Assembly: GCA_030758115.1 (NCBI GenBank)
Contig: JANREX010000085.1
Coordinates: 1,655-65,654, forward strand
Length of the DNA stretch: 64,000 nucleotides
Reading direction: 5' to 3'
Source: Paracoccaceae bacterium
Lineage (GTDB): Bacteria; Pseudomonadota; Alphaproteobacteria; Rhodobacterales; Rhodobacteraceae
Shown piece after piece: positions 18,005 to 26,500 of this stretch; position 1 is the stretch's first letter, and the number at the start of each line of letters is the position of its first letter. The translations under genes were made by a program, and so were the position numbers. Below the pieces are notes generated by a model. The model was not told the origin of the DNA, did not search any database, and saw only the letters and a program-made list of their open reading frames with translations.

Positions 18005-18658
18005 ATGACAGCCAGCACAGCCCAGGCTGCGCCAGCCAGACCAGAGCACGAAGTGCTGAGGTCCCAGCAATGGGGTCTTCTGGCATCCTTGCTCGTTGCG
18101 GCGCCCGATCGGGACACGCTGGACCTGTTGGCCGGTTTGACAGGTGACGAGACGGCCCTCGGCCAAGCGTATGCGGTGCTTGCCAGAACGGCGGCAGAGG
18201 CCGATGCCGAGGACGTCGCGCGAGAGTTTTTCGAGCTTTTCGTCGGGGTCGGGCGCGGCGAGCTGCTGCCCTTTGCCTCTTTCTACATCACGGGATTCCT
18301 GAACGAGCGCCCGTTGGCCGATTTGCGCCACGACCTGCAGTTGATGGGCGTGGAGCGCGCCGCCGGGCGGTTCGAGCCCGAGGATCACATCGCCAGCCTG
18401 TCCGAGATCATGGCCGGGCTTGCCGTGGGCGACTTCGATGCCAGCGTGCTGGGTTGCGGCGCCGCCGGAGAAGCGGGTTTCTTCGCGCGCCATCTTGCCC
18501 CCTGGGTGGGGCAGTTCTTCGACGATCTGGCCGTGGCCCCCAGCGCGCGTTTCTATCGCGCGGTGGCAGAGGTCGGCCGGATTTTCACGGATATCGAAAT
18601 GCGGGCGTTCGAGCTTGAGGCGGCAGCGCATCGCGGTTCGGGCGGACGGACGGTTTGA
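18005..18658 (+). CDS. TorD/DmsD-family chaperone for formate dehydrogenase
   Basis: A 217-residue all-helical protein of the TorD family, recognised by the central ELLPFASFYITGFLNERPLA motif and by LRSQQWGLLASLLVAAPDRD near the N-terminus. These chaperones bind the Tat signal peptide and assist molybdenum cofactor insertion before export. It is the first gene of the operon, directly before the small Tat protein and the alpha subunit, which both carry twin-arginine signals. Family and partner are well supported by context. Confidence 0.85.
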   Translation: MTASTAQAAPARPEHEVLRSQQWGLLASLLVAAPDRDTLDLLAGLTGDETALGQAYAVLARTAAEADAEDVAREFFELFVGVGRGELLPFASFYITGFLNERPLADLRHDLQLMGVERAAGRFEPEDHIASLSEIMAGLAVGDFDASVLGCGAAGEAGFFARHLAPWVGQFFDDLAVAPSARFYRAVAEVGRIFTDIEMRAFELEAAAHRGSGGRTV

Positions 18659-18734
18659 GATTTTGACACGGCAGAAGACATACCAGGCAGGGCACCAGAG
18701 CCTGCTGGCACAGGACGAACCCAGGGAGGATGAC

Positions 18735-18944
18735 ATGGCTGAAAGCATCAAGAAAGAAAAAGGCATAGGGCGGCGCGGGTTCTTTGGCGCAGTTGCTGCC
18801 GCTGCGACGACCAGTGTTGTCGCGGGTGGCGCGCAGCCTGTCTTTGCAGAGGAAACGGGCGATGAGCGGACCAAGGCGCGGTACAAGGAGACCGAGCATG
18901 TTCAGGCCTTCTACCGCACCAACCGTTATTACAAGGGAGCATAA
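18735..18944 (+). CDS. Small Tat-signal protein of the formate dehydrogenase region (FdhX-like)
   Basis: A 69-residue product within a longer false frame in the track. The ATG follows GGGAGGATGAC. The sequence has a twin-arginine signal (RRGFFGAVAAAATT) and a short mature tail rich in charged and aromatic residues (YRTNRYYKGA). This matches the small Tat-targeted protein known next to proteobacterial formate dehydrogenases. Its exact role is unclear; it may aid export or assembly of the alpha subunit, which begins 4 bases after its stop codon. Confidence 0.82.
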   Translation: MAESIKKEKGIGRRGFFGAVAAAATTSVVAGGAQPVFAEETGDERTKARYKETEHVQAFYRTNRYYKGA

Positions 18945-18947
18945 GCC

Positions 18948-21908
18948 ATGCTGGTCAAACGCAGATCCACGGATGCCAACCGCAGCGGCCTGGCGGCCTT
19001 TGCGCAAAGCGTGTCCGCAAAGCCGGTCGATCGCCGCAGCTTTCTGAGAGCCTCGGGGCTTGCCGTGGGTGGCCTGGCCGCCTTTGGCGCCATCGGTGCC
19101 TCGACGGTGCGCCGCGCCGAAGCGGGCAATACCGATTTCAGCCAGCCGATCGAGGTGAAGACCAACATCTGTACCCATTGCTCGGTCGGTTGCACGGTCA
19201 AGGCCGAAGTGCAGAACGGTGTCTGGGTCGGTCAGGAGCCGGCGTGGAACAGCCCGATCAACCGCGGGACCCATTGCGCCAAGGGCGCATCGGTGCGCGA
19301 ACTGGTGCATGGTGACCGTCGCCTGAAATACCCCATGAAGAAAGAGAACGGCCAGTGGGTGCGCATCTCCTGGGAGCAGGCGATCGACGAAATCGGCGAC
19401 AAGATGCTGGACATCCGCGAGAAGAACGGCGCGGACAGCGCCTATCTGCTGGGGTCGGCCAAGTTCTCGAACGAAGGGGCGTATCTGTTCCGCAAGTTCG
19501 CGGCCTTCTGGGGCACCAACAACGTCGACCACCAGGCGCGTATCTGCCATTCGACGACCGTGGCAGGTGTTGCGAACACCTGGGGCTACGGCGCGATGAC
19601 CAACAGCTACAATGACATCCGCAACGCCAAGACCATCATTTTCATGGGGTCGAACGCGGCAGAGGCGCATCCGGTGTCGCTGCAGCACATCCTGACCGGC
19701 AAGGAAACCAACCGCGCCAATGTCATCGTGATCGACCCGCGTTTCACGCGGACCGCCGCGCATGCCACGGATTACATCCGCATGCGTCCGGGCACGGATA
19801 TCGCCATCATCTGGGGTATCATGTGGCATATCTTCGAGAATGGCTGGCAGGATCAGGATTACATCGACCAGCGTGTCTGGGGCATGGATCAGGTCCGCGA
19901 GGAAGTGAAGAAATACTCGCCCGACGTGGTCGAGCGGATCACCGGCATTCCCGAGGCAGAGCTGAAGCGCGTCGCGCAGACCTTCGCCACGCAGCGCCCC
20001 TCGACCTTCATCTGGTGCATGGGCGGCACGCAGCACACCGTGGGTACGGCCAACGTCCGCACCTATTGCAACCTGCTGCTGGCGACCGGCAACGTCGGTT
20101 CCGACGGCACCGGGGCCAACATCTTCCGCGGCCATTGCAACGTGCAGGGTGCCACGGACTTCGGTCTCGATATCGGGTCGCTGCCTTGCTACTACGGCCT
20201 GTCCGAAGGTGGCTGGAAGCATTGGTCCCGCGTCTGGGGCGTGCCCTACGATTATTTCCAGTCGCGCTTCGACGAAGTGCCGGCCAAGGGCGGGCGCGAT
20301 GCGCGTGACCGCAAGGCCAACATGGAAATGGCGGGCATCCCGTCGACCCGCTGGTTCGATGCGACCACGCTTGATGCGGAAGACGTCGATCAGCGCGACA
20401 ACATCAAGGCGATGATCGTCTTCGGCCATGGCGGCAACACCGTGCCGCGGATGGGCGACAGCCTGAAGGGGATGAACGCGCTTGACCTTCTGGTCGTGGC
20501 CGACCCGCATCCCACCACTTTCGCGGCGCTGCATGACCGGACCGACAACACCTATCTGCTGCCGATCTCGACGCAGTTCGAGTGCAGCGGCAGCCGCACG
20601 GCGTCGAACCGTTCGGTCCAGTGGGGCGAAAAGGTTGTCGATCCGATCTTCGAAAGCGACAACGACTATGCGGTGATCTACCGCCTGGCGACCAAGCTTG
20701 GCTTTGCCGACCAGATGTTCAAGAACTACGAGATGGTTCAGGGCAAGTTCTCGATGGAACCGACCCCGGAATCGATCCTGCGTGAAATCAACAGCGGTGG
20801 CTGGTCGACCGGCTATACCGGACAAAGCCCCGAACGCCTCAAGGCGCATATGGCCAACCAGGACAAGTTCGACCTGGTGACGCTGCGCGCGCCTGCCGAT
20901 GCGGGCGAAGTGGCTGGCGATTACTACGGTCTGCCCTGGCCCTGCTGGGGTACGCCCGAGTTCAAGCATCCGGGGACGCATATCCTTTACAACCCGAACA
21001 TCCCCGTCAAGGACGGTGGCGGCGCGTTCCGCCCGCGCTTCGGTGTGGACCGCGAAGGCGAGACGCTGCTGGCCGAAGGCAGCTATCCGGTCGGATCCGA
21101 GATCCAGGACGGTTATCCGCAGTTCACCTATGGTGTGCTGCAGACGCTGGGCTGGGATGTGGACCTGACGCCGGACGAATTGGCCACGATCCAGCGCATC
21201 GGCGGCAACGATCCCGAAAAGATGGCGGCTGTCAGCTGGTCGACCGACCTGTCCGGCGGCATCCAGCGTGTCGCGATCGAGCATGGCTGCGTGCCCTTCG
21301 GCAACGGCAAGGCCCGCGCCGTGGCGTGGAACCTGCCCGACCCGATCCCGGTGCACCGCGAGCCGATCTATTCGCCGCGTCCCGACCTGGTGGCCGATTA
21401 TCCGACCCGCGACGACGGGCGTCAGTTCCGCGTGCCGAACATCGGCTTCTCGGTTCAGAAATCCGCGGTCGATCGCAAGCTGTCGGAAAGCTTCCCGATC
21501 GTTCTGACCTCCGGTCGTCTGGTCGAATACGAGGGTGGCGGCGAAGAGACCCGCTCGAACCCCTGGCTGGCCGAATTGCAGCAGGACATGTTCGTGGAAA
21601 TCAACCCGGCGGACGCGTCCGCCCGTGGGATCACCGATGGTGGCTGGGTTTGGGTCAACGGTCCCGAAAACGGTAGCAAGGCACGTGTGAAGGCCCTTGT
21701 GACCGAGCGTGTGGCACCGGGCGTGGCATTCATGCCGTTCCACTTTGCCGGGTGGTTCCAGGGTGTCGACCAGCGGGGCAACTATCCCGAGGGTACGGAC
21801 CCGATCGTTCTGGGTGAAAGCGTCAACGCGGTCACATCCTACGGATATGACCCTGTGACGGGTATGCATGAAGGCAAAGTGACCCTTTGCCAGATTTCTG
21901 CGGCATAA
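18948..21908 (+). CDS. fdhA: Respiratory formate dehydrogenase, catalytic alpha subunit (Cys type)
   Basis: A 986-residue molybdopterin oxidoreductase. A twin-arginine signal (DRRSFLRASG) sends it to the periplasm. The N-terminal [4Fe-4S] motif begins CTHCSVGC and includes GTHCAKG. The Mo/W ligand is a cysteine in ARICHSTTVAGVANTWG, so this is not a selenoprotein. The C-terminal molybdopterin dinucleotide-binding domain is complete. It oxidises formate to CO2 and passes electrons through the beta subunit to the membrane cytochrome. It lies between the small Tat gene and the beta subunit gene, with strong ribosome binding sites throughout. Confidence 0.93.
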   Translation: MLVKRRSTDANRSGLAAFAQSVSAKPVDRRSFLRASGLAVGGLAAFGAIGASTVRRAEAGNTDFSQPIEVKTNICTHCSVGCTVKAEVQNGVWVGQEPAWNSPINRGTHCAKGASVRELVHGDRRLKYPMKKENGQWVRISWEQAIDEIGDKMLDIREKNGADSAYLLGSAKFSNEGAYLFRKFAAFWGTNNVDHQARICHSTTVAGVANTWGYGAMTNSYNDIRNAKTIIFMGSNAAEAHPVSLQHILTGKETNRANVIVIDPRFTRTAAHATDYIRMRPGTDIAIIWGIMWHIFENGWQDQDYIDQRVWGMDQVREEVKKYSPDVVERITGIPEAELKRVAQTFATQRPSTFIWCMGGTQHTVGTANVRTYCNLLLATGNVGSDGTGANIFRGHCNVQGATDFGLDIGSLPCYYGLSEGGWKHWSRVWGVPYDYFQSRFDEVPAKGGRDARDRKANMEMAGIPSTRWFDATTLDAEDVDQRDNIKAMIVFGHGGNTVPRMGDSLKGMNALDLLVVADPHPTTFAALHDRTDNTYLLPISTQFECSGSRTASNRSVQWGEKVVDPIFESDNDYAVIYRLATKLGFADQMFKNYEMVQGKFSMEPTPESILREINSGGWSTGYTGQSPERLKAHMANQDKFDLVTLRAPADAGEVAGDYYGLPWPCWGTPEFKHPGTHILYNPNIPVKDGGGAFRPRFGVDREGETLLAEGSYPVGSEIQDGYPQFTYGVLQTLGWDVDLTPDELATIQRIGGNDPEKMAAVSWSTDLSGGIQRVAIEHGCVPFGNGKARAVAWNLPDPIPVHREPIYSPRPDLVADYPTRDDGRQFRVPNIGFSVQKSAVDRKLSESFPIVLTSGRLVEYEGGGEETRSNPWLAELQQDMFVEINPADASARGITDGGWVWVNGPENGSKARVKALVTERVAPGVAFMPFHFAGWFQGVDQRGNYPEGTDPIVLGESVNAVTSYGYDPVTGMHEGKVTLCQISAA

Positions 21909-21923
21909 GGGAGGACAATAAAC

Positions 21924-22520
21924 ATGGCACGTATGAAATTCCTGTGCGACGCAGACCGCTGCATCGAATGCAACGCTTGCGTAACCGCTTGCAAGAACGA
22001 GCATGAGGTTCCGTGGGGCATCAACCGCCGCCGCGTGGTGACCATCAATGATGGTCTGCCGGGCGAGCGTTCGGTCTCGATGGCCTGCATGCACTGCACC
22101 GATGCGCCCTGCGCGGCCGTCTGCCCGGTGGACTGCTTCTACACCACCGATGACGCCGTCGTCCTGCACTCCAAGGACACCTGCATCGGCTGCGGCTATT
22201 GCTTCTACGCCTGCCCCTTCGGCGCGCCGCAATATCCCAAGGTCGGCAACTTCGGCACCCGTGGCAAGATGGACAAGTGCACCTATTGCGCCGGTGGCCC
22301 CGAGGCCGACATGACCGAAGCCGAATATGTCAAATACGGCTCGAACCGTCTGGCGGAAGGCAAGCTGCCGCTCTGCGCCGAGATGTGCTCGACCAAGGCG
22401 CTTCTGGCGGGCGATGGCGATATCATCGCTGAAATCTACAAGGAACGCGTTGTGACGCGGGGCTACGGCTCTGGCGCATGGGGCTGGCGCACCGCTTATG
22501 GCGATGCAATCACTGTCTGA
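21924..22520 (+). CDS. fdh3B: Formate dehydrogenase FDH3-type beta subunit
   Basis: A 198-residue polyferredoxin. Its cysteine motifs are CIECNACVTACKNEHE, CMHCTDAPCAAVCPVDC, CIGCGYCFYACPFGAP and a CTYC/CAEMC set, enough for four [4Fe-4S] clusters. Unlike FdnH of E. coli it has no C-terminal membrane helix and no signal, so it is presumably carried out with the alpha subunit and docks on the gamma subunit. It sits 15 bases downstream of the alpha gene after GGGAGG. Confidence 0.92.
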   Translation: MARMKFLCDADRCIECNACVTACKNEHEVPWGINRRRVVTINDGLPGERSVSMACMHCTDAPCAAVCPVDCFYTTDDAVVLHSKDTCIGCGYCFYACPFGAPQYPKVGNFGTRGKMDKCTYCAGGPEADMTEAEYVKYGSNRLAEGKLPLCAEMCSTKALLAGDGDIIAEIYKERVVTRGYGSGAWGWRTAYGDAITV

Positions 22521-22535
22521 GCGGGAGTAGGGACT

Positions 22536-23561
22536 ATGAACATGAAACATCTCGCACGGCGGATTGCCGCCCTCATGGCAGTTGTCACAGTGCTGGCACT
22601 TGGCGCTGTCACCGCACCGACCGGCGCGCAGGCGCAGCAGGTCAACCCGACCGCGCAATCGGTCACGGAAGACAAGCTTTTCCAGGCGCTGCAAGGCGAT
22701 CAGATGGTGGCCGGGCGTGTCTCGATCCCCGATGACCAGGCCAGCGGCCTGATCAAGCCGGGCAACAAGTCATGGGCCGGCACACATACCGGCACCGTGC
22801 GGTTCCTGTCGATCGCGGCCGTTGTCAGCGCCATCGTCGTTCTGGCGCTGTTCTACATGATCCGTGGCCGGATCATGGTGGATGGCAAGATGTCGGGCAT
22901 CCGCATCCTGCGCTTCACCGCCATCGAACGTTTTGCCCATTGGCTGATGGCGGGGTCCTTCATCGTGCTGGCGCTGACCGGTCTGAACCTTGTTCTGGGC
23001 CGCACAATGCTGCTGCCGCTGCTGGGCGAGGGGGCGTTCTCGACCCTGACCGTCTGGGGCAAGCTGGCGCATAACTACGTGGGGCCCGCCTTCATGCTGG
23101 GTCTGCTGCTGTCCTTCCTGGTCTGGGTCGCGCACAACCTGCCGAACAAGGTCGATGCCGAATGGATCGCGCAGGGTGGCGGTTTGCTGAAGAAGGGTGT
23201 TCATCCCCCGGCGAAGAAGTTCAATGCCGGGCAGAAGGTCATCTTCTGGTCCGTGACCATCGGAGGTGCGGCGCTGTCCTTCACCGGTGTCATGCTGCTG
23301 TTCCCGGCGATGGCCGGTACGCAGGCCGACTGGCAGCTGTTCCAGCTGATCCATGGGATCGTGGCGGCTATCCTGTCCTTCGTGATCATCGCCCATATCT
23401 ATATCGGGTCGATCGGCATGGAAGGCGCGTTCGACGCCATGGGCTCGGGCGAAGTGGATCTGAACTGGGCCAAGGAGCACCATTCCCTCTGGGTCGAGGA
23501 AGTTCAGGCGAAGTCGGGCGACAAGTCGATTTCGACCAAAGGCGCGCATCCCGCCGAATGA
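22536..23561 (+). CDS. Formate dehydrogenase gamma subunit, cytochrome b
   Basis: A 341-residue membrane protein with a cleavable-looking N-terminal signal (ending TGAQAQ) and about five membrane segments: residues ~88-112, 128-150, 167-188, 230-252 and 262-288. The last four form the Ni,Fe-hydrogenase/formate dehydrogenase cytochrome b fold. His residues in ERFAHWLMAG, HNYVG, LIHGIV and IAHIYIG are candidate haem b ligands. It hands electrons to quinone. A strong terminator follows directly, so it ends the operon. Confidence 0.9.
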   Translation: MNMKHLARRIAALMAVVTVLALGAVTAPTGAQAQQVNPTAQSVTEDKLFQALQGDQMVAGRVSIPDDQASGLIKPGNKSWAGTHTGTVRFLSIAAVVSAIVVLALFYMIRGRIMVDGKMSGIRILRFTAIERFAHWLMAGSFIVLALTGLNLVLGRTMLLPLLGEGAFSTLTVWGKLAHNYVGPAFMLGLLLSFLVWVAHNLPNKVDAEWIAQGGGLLKKGVHPPAKKFNAGQKVIFWSVTIGGAALSFTGVMLLFPAMAGTQADWQLFQLIHGIVAAILSFVIIAHIYIGSIGMEGAFDAMGSGEVDLNWAKEHHSLWVEEVQAKSGDKSISTKGAHPAE

Positions 23562-23570
23562 AGAACCATG

Positions 23571-23611
23571 GCGCGTCCGGTCTTCCGCAAAGGGGCCGGG
23601 CGCGCTTTTTT
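23571..23611 (+). terminator. Rho-independent terminator after the formate dehydrogenase operon
   Basis: GCGCGTCCGG at 23571-23580 pairs with CCGGGCGCGC at 23596-23605, a 10-base stem with one G-T pair, followed by six T residues. It begins 9 bases after the gamma subunit stop codon. Confidence 0.85.
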
Positions 23612-23652
23612 CGCTTGCTTGATGTCACAGGCGTTCACGTCAGAAAGACCGC

Positions 23653-24753
23653 ATGTCAATGGCCGATGATCCGATCCTGTTGGCGGCCCGCGAGGCGCTG
23701 TCAGGGCTGAACATGCCCGATGGAACGCCCTTTCTGGGGGCGTCGCAAGTGTCGGGGCCTGTCGTCGCGAATGGCCGTGTCAACGTCACGATCATGACCA
23801 ATGCGCAGGCCGCGGCCTCGCTTGCCGGGGTCCGGGCCGAGGCCGAGGCCGCGCTGCGCGGCATTCCCGGCGTCGACAGTGCCTTTGTCGTGCTGACCAA
23901 TGAACAAAGCGCCCCGCCGCGCCTGACCACGCCCAAGCCTGCCACGGCACCAAGCGCACCGCCCAAGGTGCTTGCCGGTGTGCGCCATGTGGTTGCGGTT
24001 GCCTCGGGCAAGGGTGGGGTCGGCAAATCCACGACTGCCGTGAACCTTGCGCTGGGTCTGCGCGCCAAGGGGCTGCGGGTCGGCATCCTGGATGCCGATA
24101 TCCACGGCCCCTCGATCCCGACGCTGCTGGCCCTGCACGGGCGGCCCCGGATGGGCAAGGATCGCCGCTTGCTGCCCATGCAATCCAACGGGCTACTGGC
24201 CATGTCGATGGGCATGATGGTGGATGCCGAAACGGCGATGGTCTGGCGCGGGCCGATGGTGATGTCCGCCATCACGCAGATGCTGGCCGATGTGGATTGG
24301 GGCGATCTGGACGTGCTGATCGTCGACATGCCGCCCGGCACTGGCGACGCGCAGCTTGCCATCGCCCAGGGCACCACGCTGGCGGGGGCCGTCATCGTGT
24401 CGACACCGCAGGACCTGGCGCTGGTCGATGCGCGGCGTGGCATCGCGATGTTCCGCAAGGTGGATGTACCGATCATCGGCCTGATCGAGAACATGGCCTA
24501 TTTCACCTGCACCGATTGCGGCAAGCAGCACGCCCTGTTCGGCACCGGCGGCGCCGAGGCCGAGGCGCGCCGCCTGGGCGTGCCCTTCCTGGGGGCGGTG
24601 CCGCTGACCATGGATCTGCGGGCCGCATCCGACAGCGGCCAACCCATTGTCGCCCGAGACCCGGACGGGATGCTGGGGCGGCTATATACCGAGATGGCCG
24701 AGGCGGTCTGGTCCAGTCTGACCGTGCCCGTGCCGGACGTTCTGAATAACTGA
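23653..24753 (+). CDS. Mrp/NBP35-family Fe-S cluster carrier ATPase
   Basis: A 366-residue protein. An N-terminal MIP18-like domain (residues 1-95) is followed by a P-loop ATPase with the deviant Walker A GKGGVGKSTTAVNLALG and DADIHGPSIPTLL. A CTDCG motif around residue 288 is the CxxC that binds a bridging [4Fe-4S] cluster. It delivers clusters to target enzymes in the cytosol. Its place directly after a cluster-rich formate dehydrogenase operon fits a maturation role, although many alphaproteobacteria keep one general copy. The start may be 23653 or 23659. Confidence 0.88.
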   Translation: MSMADDPILLAAREALSGLNMPDGTPFLGASQVSGPVVANGRVNVTIMTNAQAAASLAGVRAEAEAALRGIPGVDSAFVVLTNEQSAPPRLTTPKPATAPSAPPKVLAGVRHVVAVASGKGGVGKSTTAVNLALGLRAKGLRVGILDADIHGPSIPTLLALHGRPRMGKDRRLLPMQSNGLLAMSMGMMVDAETAMVWRGPMVMSAITQMLADVDWGDLDVLIVDMPPGTGDAQLAIAQGTTLAGAVIVSTPQDLALVDARRGIAMFRKVDVPIIGLIENMAYFTCTDCGKQHALFGTGGAEAEARRLGVPFLGAVPLTMDLRAASDSGQPIVARDPDGMLGRLYTEMAEAVWSSLTVPVPDVLNN

Positions 24754-24774
24754 AAACTGCAAGGAGCCTGACCG

Positions 24775-24930
24775 ATGAAATCCTTTCTTATCGCCTGCGT
24801 TGCCATCGTCTGTATCGCCATTGGTGCGGCCAGCGTGCTGGACGGCACCTTCCAGGTCGACAGCACCTCGGCCTTCACCACCGAAGGCGCGCGTGTTTCG
24901 CCCGGCGAGCAGAACCTGATCAGCAACTGA
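24775..24930 (+). CDS. 51-residue single-pass membrane or exported protein
   Basis: Too short for the supplied track. An AAGGAG site lies 8 bases before the ATG. The product starts MKSFLIACVAIVCIAIGAAS, a hydrophobic segment that is either a signal anchor or a signal peptide, and ends with a polar 30-residue tail. The ribosome binding site and the fit between mrp and the cytochrome gene (21 and 24 bases on either side) support it as real. Similar tiny proteins occur in Rhodobacteraceae; I know of no function. Confidence 0.65.
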   Translation: MKSFLIACVAIVCIAIGAASVLDGTFQVDSTSAFTTEGARVSPGEQNLISN

Positions 24931-24954
24931 TCGGGATAAGGGCAGGGGGCCGGA

Positions 24955-26169
24955 ATGCGTCTTGCAGCACTCTGCCTGGCAATTCTTGCGGGTGCCCTGC
25001 CCTTGTCCGCACAGGATCTGCGTGGCCATGGCGGCCCTGTGCGCGCCCTGGTCGCCGATCGCCAGGGGCAGGTGATTTCCGGCTCTTTCGACCGGCGCGC
25101 GATTGTCTGGAACGGGACGGTGGCCACCCAGGTCAGCGGCTTTCACGAAGGCGCGGTGACAGCCGTGCTGCGCTTGCCGGACGGGCGTTTCGCGACCGGC
25201 GGCCAGGATGGCCGCGTGATGATCTGGGGCGCGGGGCCGGAACCGCTTTATTCCGAAACATGGCATCCGTTGCCCGTGGGCGCCCTGGCCGTGCTGGGCG
25301 ATGGCATCGTCTCGGCCGGGTGGGACGGGCGCATCGCCCTGTGGTCCGGTACGGGCATGCCGCGCATGATCGATGGCCATCAGGGGCAGATCACCGGCCT
25401 TGTCACCTATCGTGACGGTTTTGCCAGCGTCGGGGCAGACTTGGTGCTCAAGCTCTGGGGCGCGACGGGCGAGATGATTGCCCAGGTCGCCCTGCCGGGG
25501 CCACCATCGGCGTTGGCGACGGATGGTGCGGCCCTGTTCCTGGCGTCGCCAGACGGGACGCTGCGGATCCTCGACGACAGCGGCACGCTGCGCGAACTGT
25601 CGGTGTCCGCGCGTCCCTTGCTGTCCGTGGCTGTCGGTGAAGGTCGCGTGGCCGTCGGCGGGACCACCGGGGAGGCCTGGCTTGTCGACCCGCAGACCCT
25701 TGCCATCGCACCGGTGATCGCGACAGGTCAAGGCCCGGTCTGGGCGCTGGCCATTGCCGACGGGGTGCTTCTGACGGGCGGGAATGACGGCCTGATCCGG
25801 CGCTGGTCGCTGGATGGCACGGCCCTTGGTGAAGGCGCTGATGTGTCCGATCCCACCTTGACCAACCCGCGCGGTGCGCAGGTGTTCCGCGCCTGCGCCG
25901 TCTGTCACACGCTGACCCCTGACGATGGCGCCCGTGCAGGCCCGACCCTGCACGGTGTCTTCGGGCGTCGCATCGCTTCGCTTCCGGGGTACAGCTACTC
26001 GGAGGCCCTCAAGGACATGGATATCGTCTGGACGGCGCAGACCATATCCGAGCTTTTCGAATTCGGTCCGCATGCCTATACTCCGGGCAGCCGCATGCCG
26101 GATCAGCGCGTGCCCAGCGAAGAAGATCGCCGCGCCCTGATCCAGTTCCTTGAAATCGCAACACGCTAG
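24955..26169 (+). CDS. WD40 beta-propeller fused to a C-terminal cytochrome c
   Basis: A 404-residue exported protein (signal peptide ending LPLSAQD). Residues ~22-290 are WD40-type repeats, several ending in the IW or LW pattern (VMIWG, IALWSG, LKLWG). Residues ~300-404 are a class I cytochrome c with haem motif CAVCH, GPTLHGVFGR and an axial Met in PGSRMP. The cytochrome part resembles mitochondrial-type c2. A periplasmic carrier accepting electrons near formate dehydrogenase is a reasonable guess from context; the propeller may be a docking scaffold. The domain order is clear; the role is inferred. Confidence 0.82.
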   Translation: MRLAALCLAILAGALPLSAQDLRGHGGPVRALVADRQGQVISGSFDRRAIVWNGTVATQVSGFHEGAVTAVLRLPDGRFATGGQDGRVMIWGAGPEPLYSETWHPLPVGALAVLGDGIVSAGWDGRIALWSGTGMPRMIDGHQGQITGLVTYRDGFASVGADLVLKLWGATGEMIAQVALPGPPSALATDGAALFLASPDGTLRILDDSGTLRELSVSARPLLSVAVGEGRVAVGGTTGEAWLVDPQTLAIAPVIATGQGPVWALAIADGVLLTGGNDGLIRRWSLDGTALGEGADVSDPTLTNPRGAQVFRACAVCHTLTPDDGARAGPTLHGVFGRRIASLPGYSYSEALKDMDIVWTAQTISELFEFGPHAYTPGSRMPDQRVPSEEDRRALIQFLEIATR

Positions 26170-26199
26170 GCGGCGGAGCCGCGTGCCGGAGAAAGCCCC

Positions 26200-26403
26200 A
26201 TGAGCGAAGATTTCAACATGTCCATGCGCAAGTTCCTCAAGCAGGTCGGCGTGACCTCGCAGCAGGCCATCGAAGAGGCCCTGCGCGCGGCCGGTTCCGA
26301 CAAGGTCGCTGGCCAAAGCTTCAAGGCAACGATGGTGCTGAAGATCGAGGGGCTTGATCTTGAGCATCGGATCGAGGGCACGATCAGCGACCGCTCGGAA
26401 TAA
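26200..26403 (+). CDS. DUF6494 family small protein
   Basis: A 67-residue protein preceded by GGAGAAAG. MSEDFNMSMRKFLKQVGVTS at the start is the pattern I associate with DUF6494. It is soluble, with a short helical N-terminus and a beta-rich end (ATMVLKIEGLDLEHRIEG). It ends the mrp operon, 30 bases after the cytochrome gene. No function is known to me. Confidence 0.7.
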   Translation: MSEDFNMSMRKFLKQVGVTSQQAIEEALRAAGSDKVAGQSFKATMVLKIEGLDLEHRIEGTISDRSE

Positions 26404-26476
26404 GTCCGCCCATCTATCGCCCCGTCGACTCCTGCCGGAAAGGCTGACACCAGCGCCCCAGACCGTGTCGCGGGTT

Positions 26477-26500
26477 GATCCCGGCTATTCGGCCGGGATC
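26477..26500 (-). terminator. Possible hairpin overlapping the fdsA stop codon
   Basis: GATCCCGGC (26477-26485) pairs perfectly with GCCGGGATC (26492-26500) across a 6-base loop. It overlaps the last codons of fdsA and lacks a clear T run on either strand, so it may be an mRNA-stabilising 3' hairpin between convergent operons rather than a full terminator. Confidence 0.4.

Noticed and set aside
19540-19570. Selenocysteine formate dehydrogenase
   Set aside because: The active-site codon in ARICHS is a normal Cys codon (tgc), and no in-frame TGA or SECIS-like element is needed. The same holds for fdsA.
18585-22694. 1369-residue minus-strand ORF opposite the formate dehydrogenase genes
   Set aside because: It lies wholly antisense to torD, FdhA and beta genes that have complete family motifs. 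Such long open frames arise from GC-rich codon bias; its sequence is His/Arg-rich with no domain.
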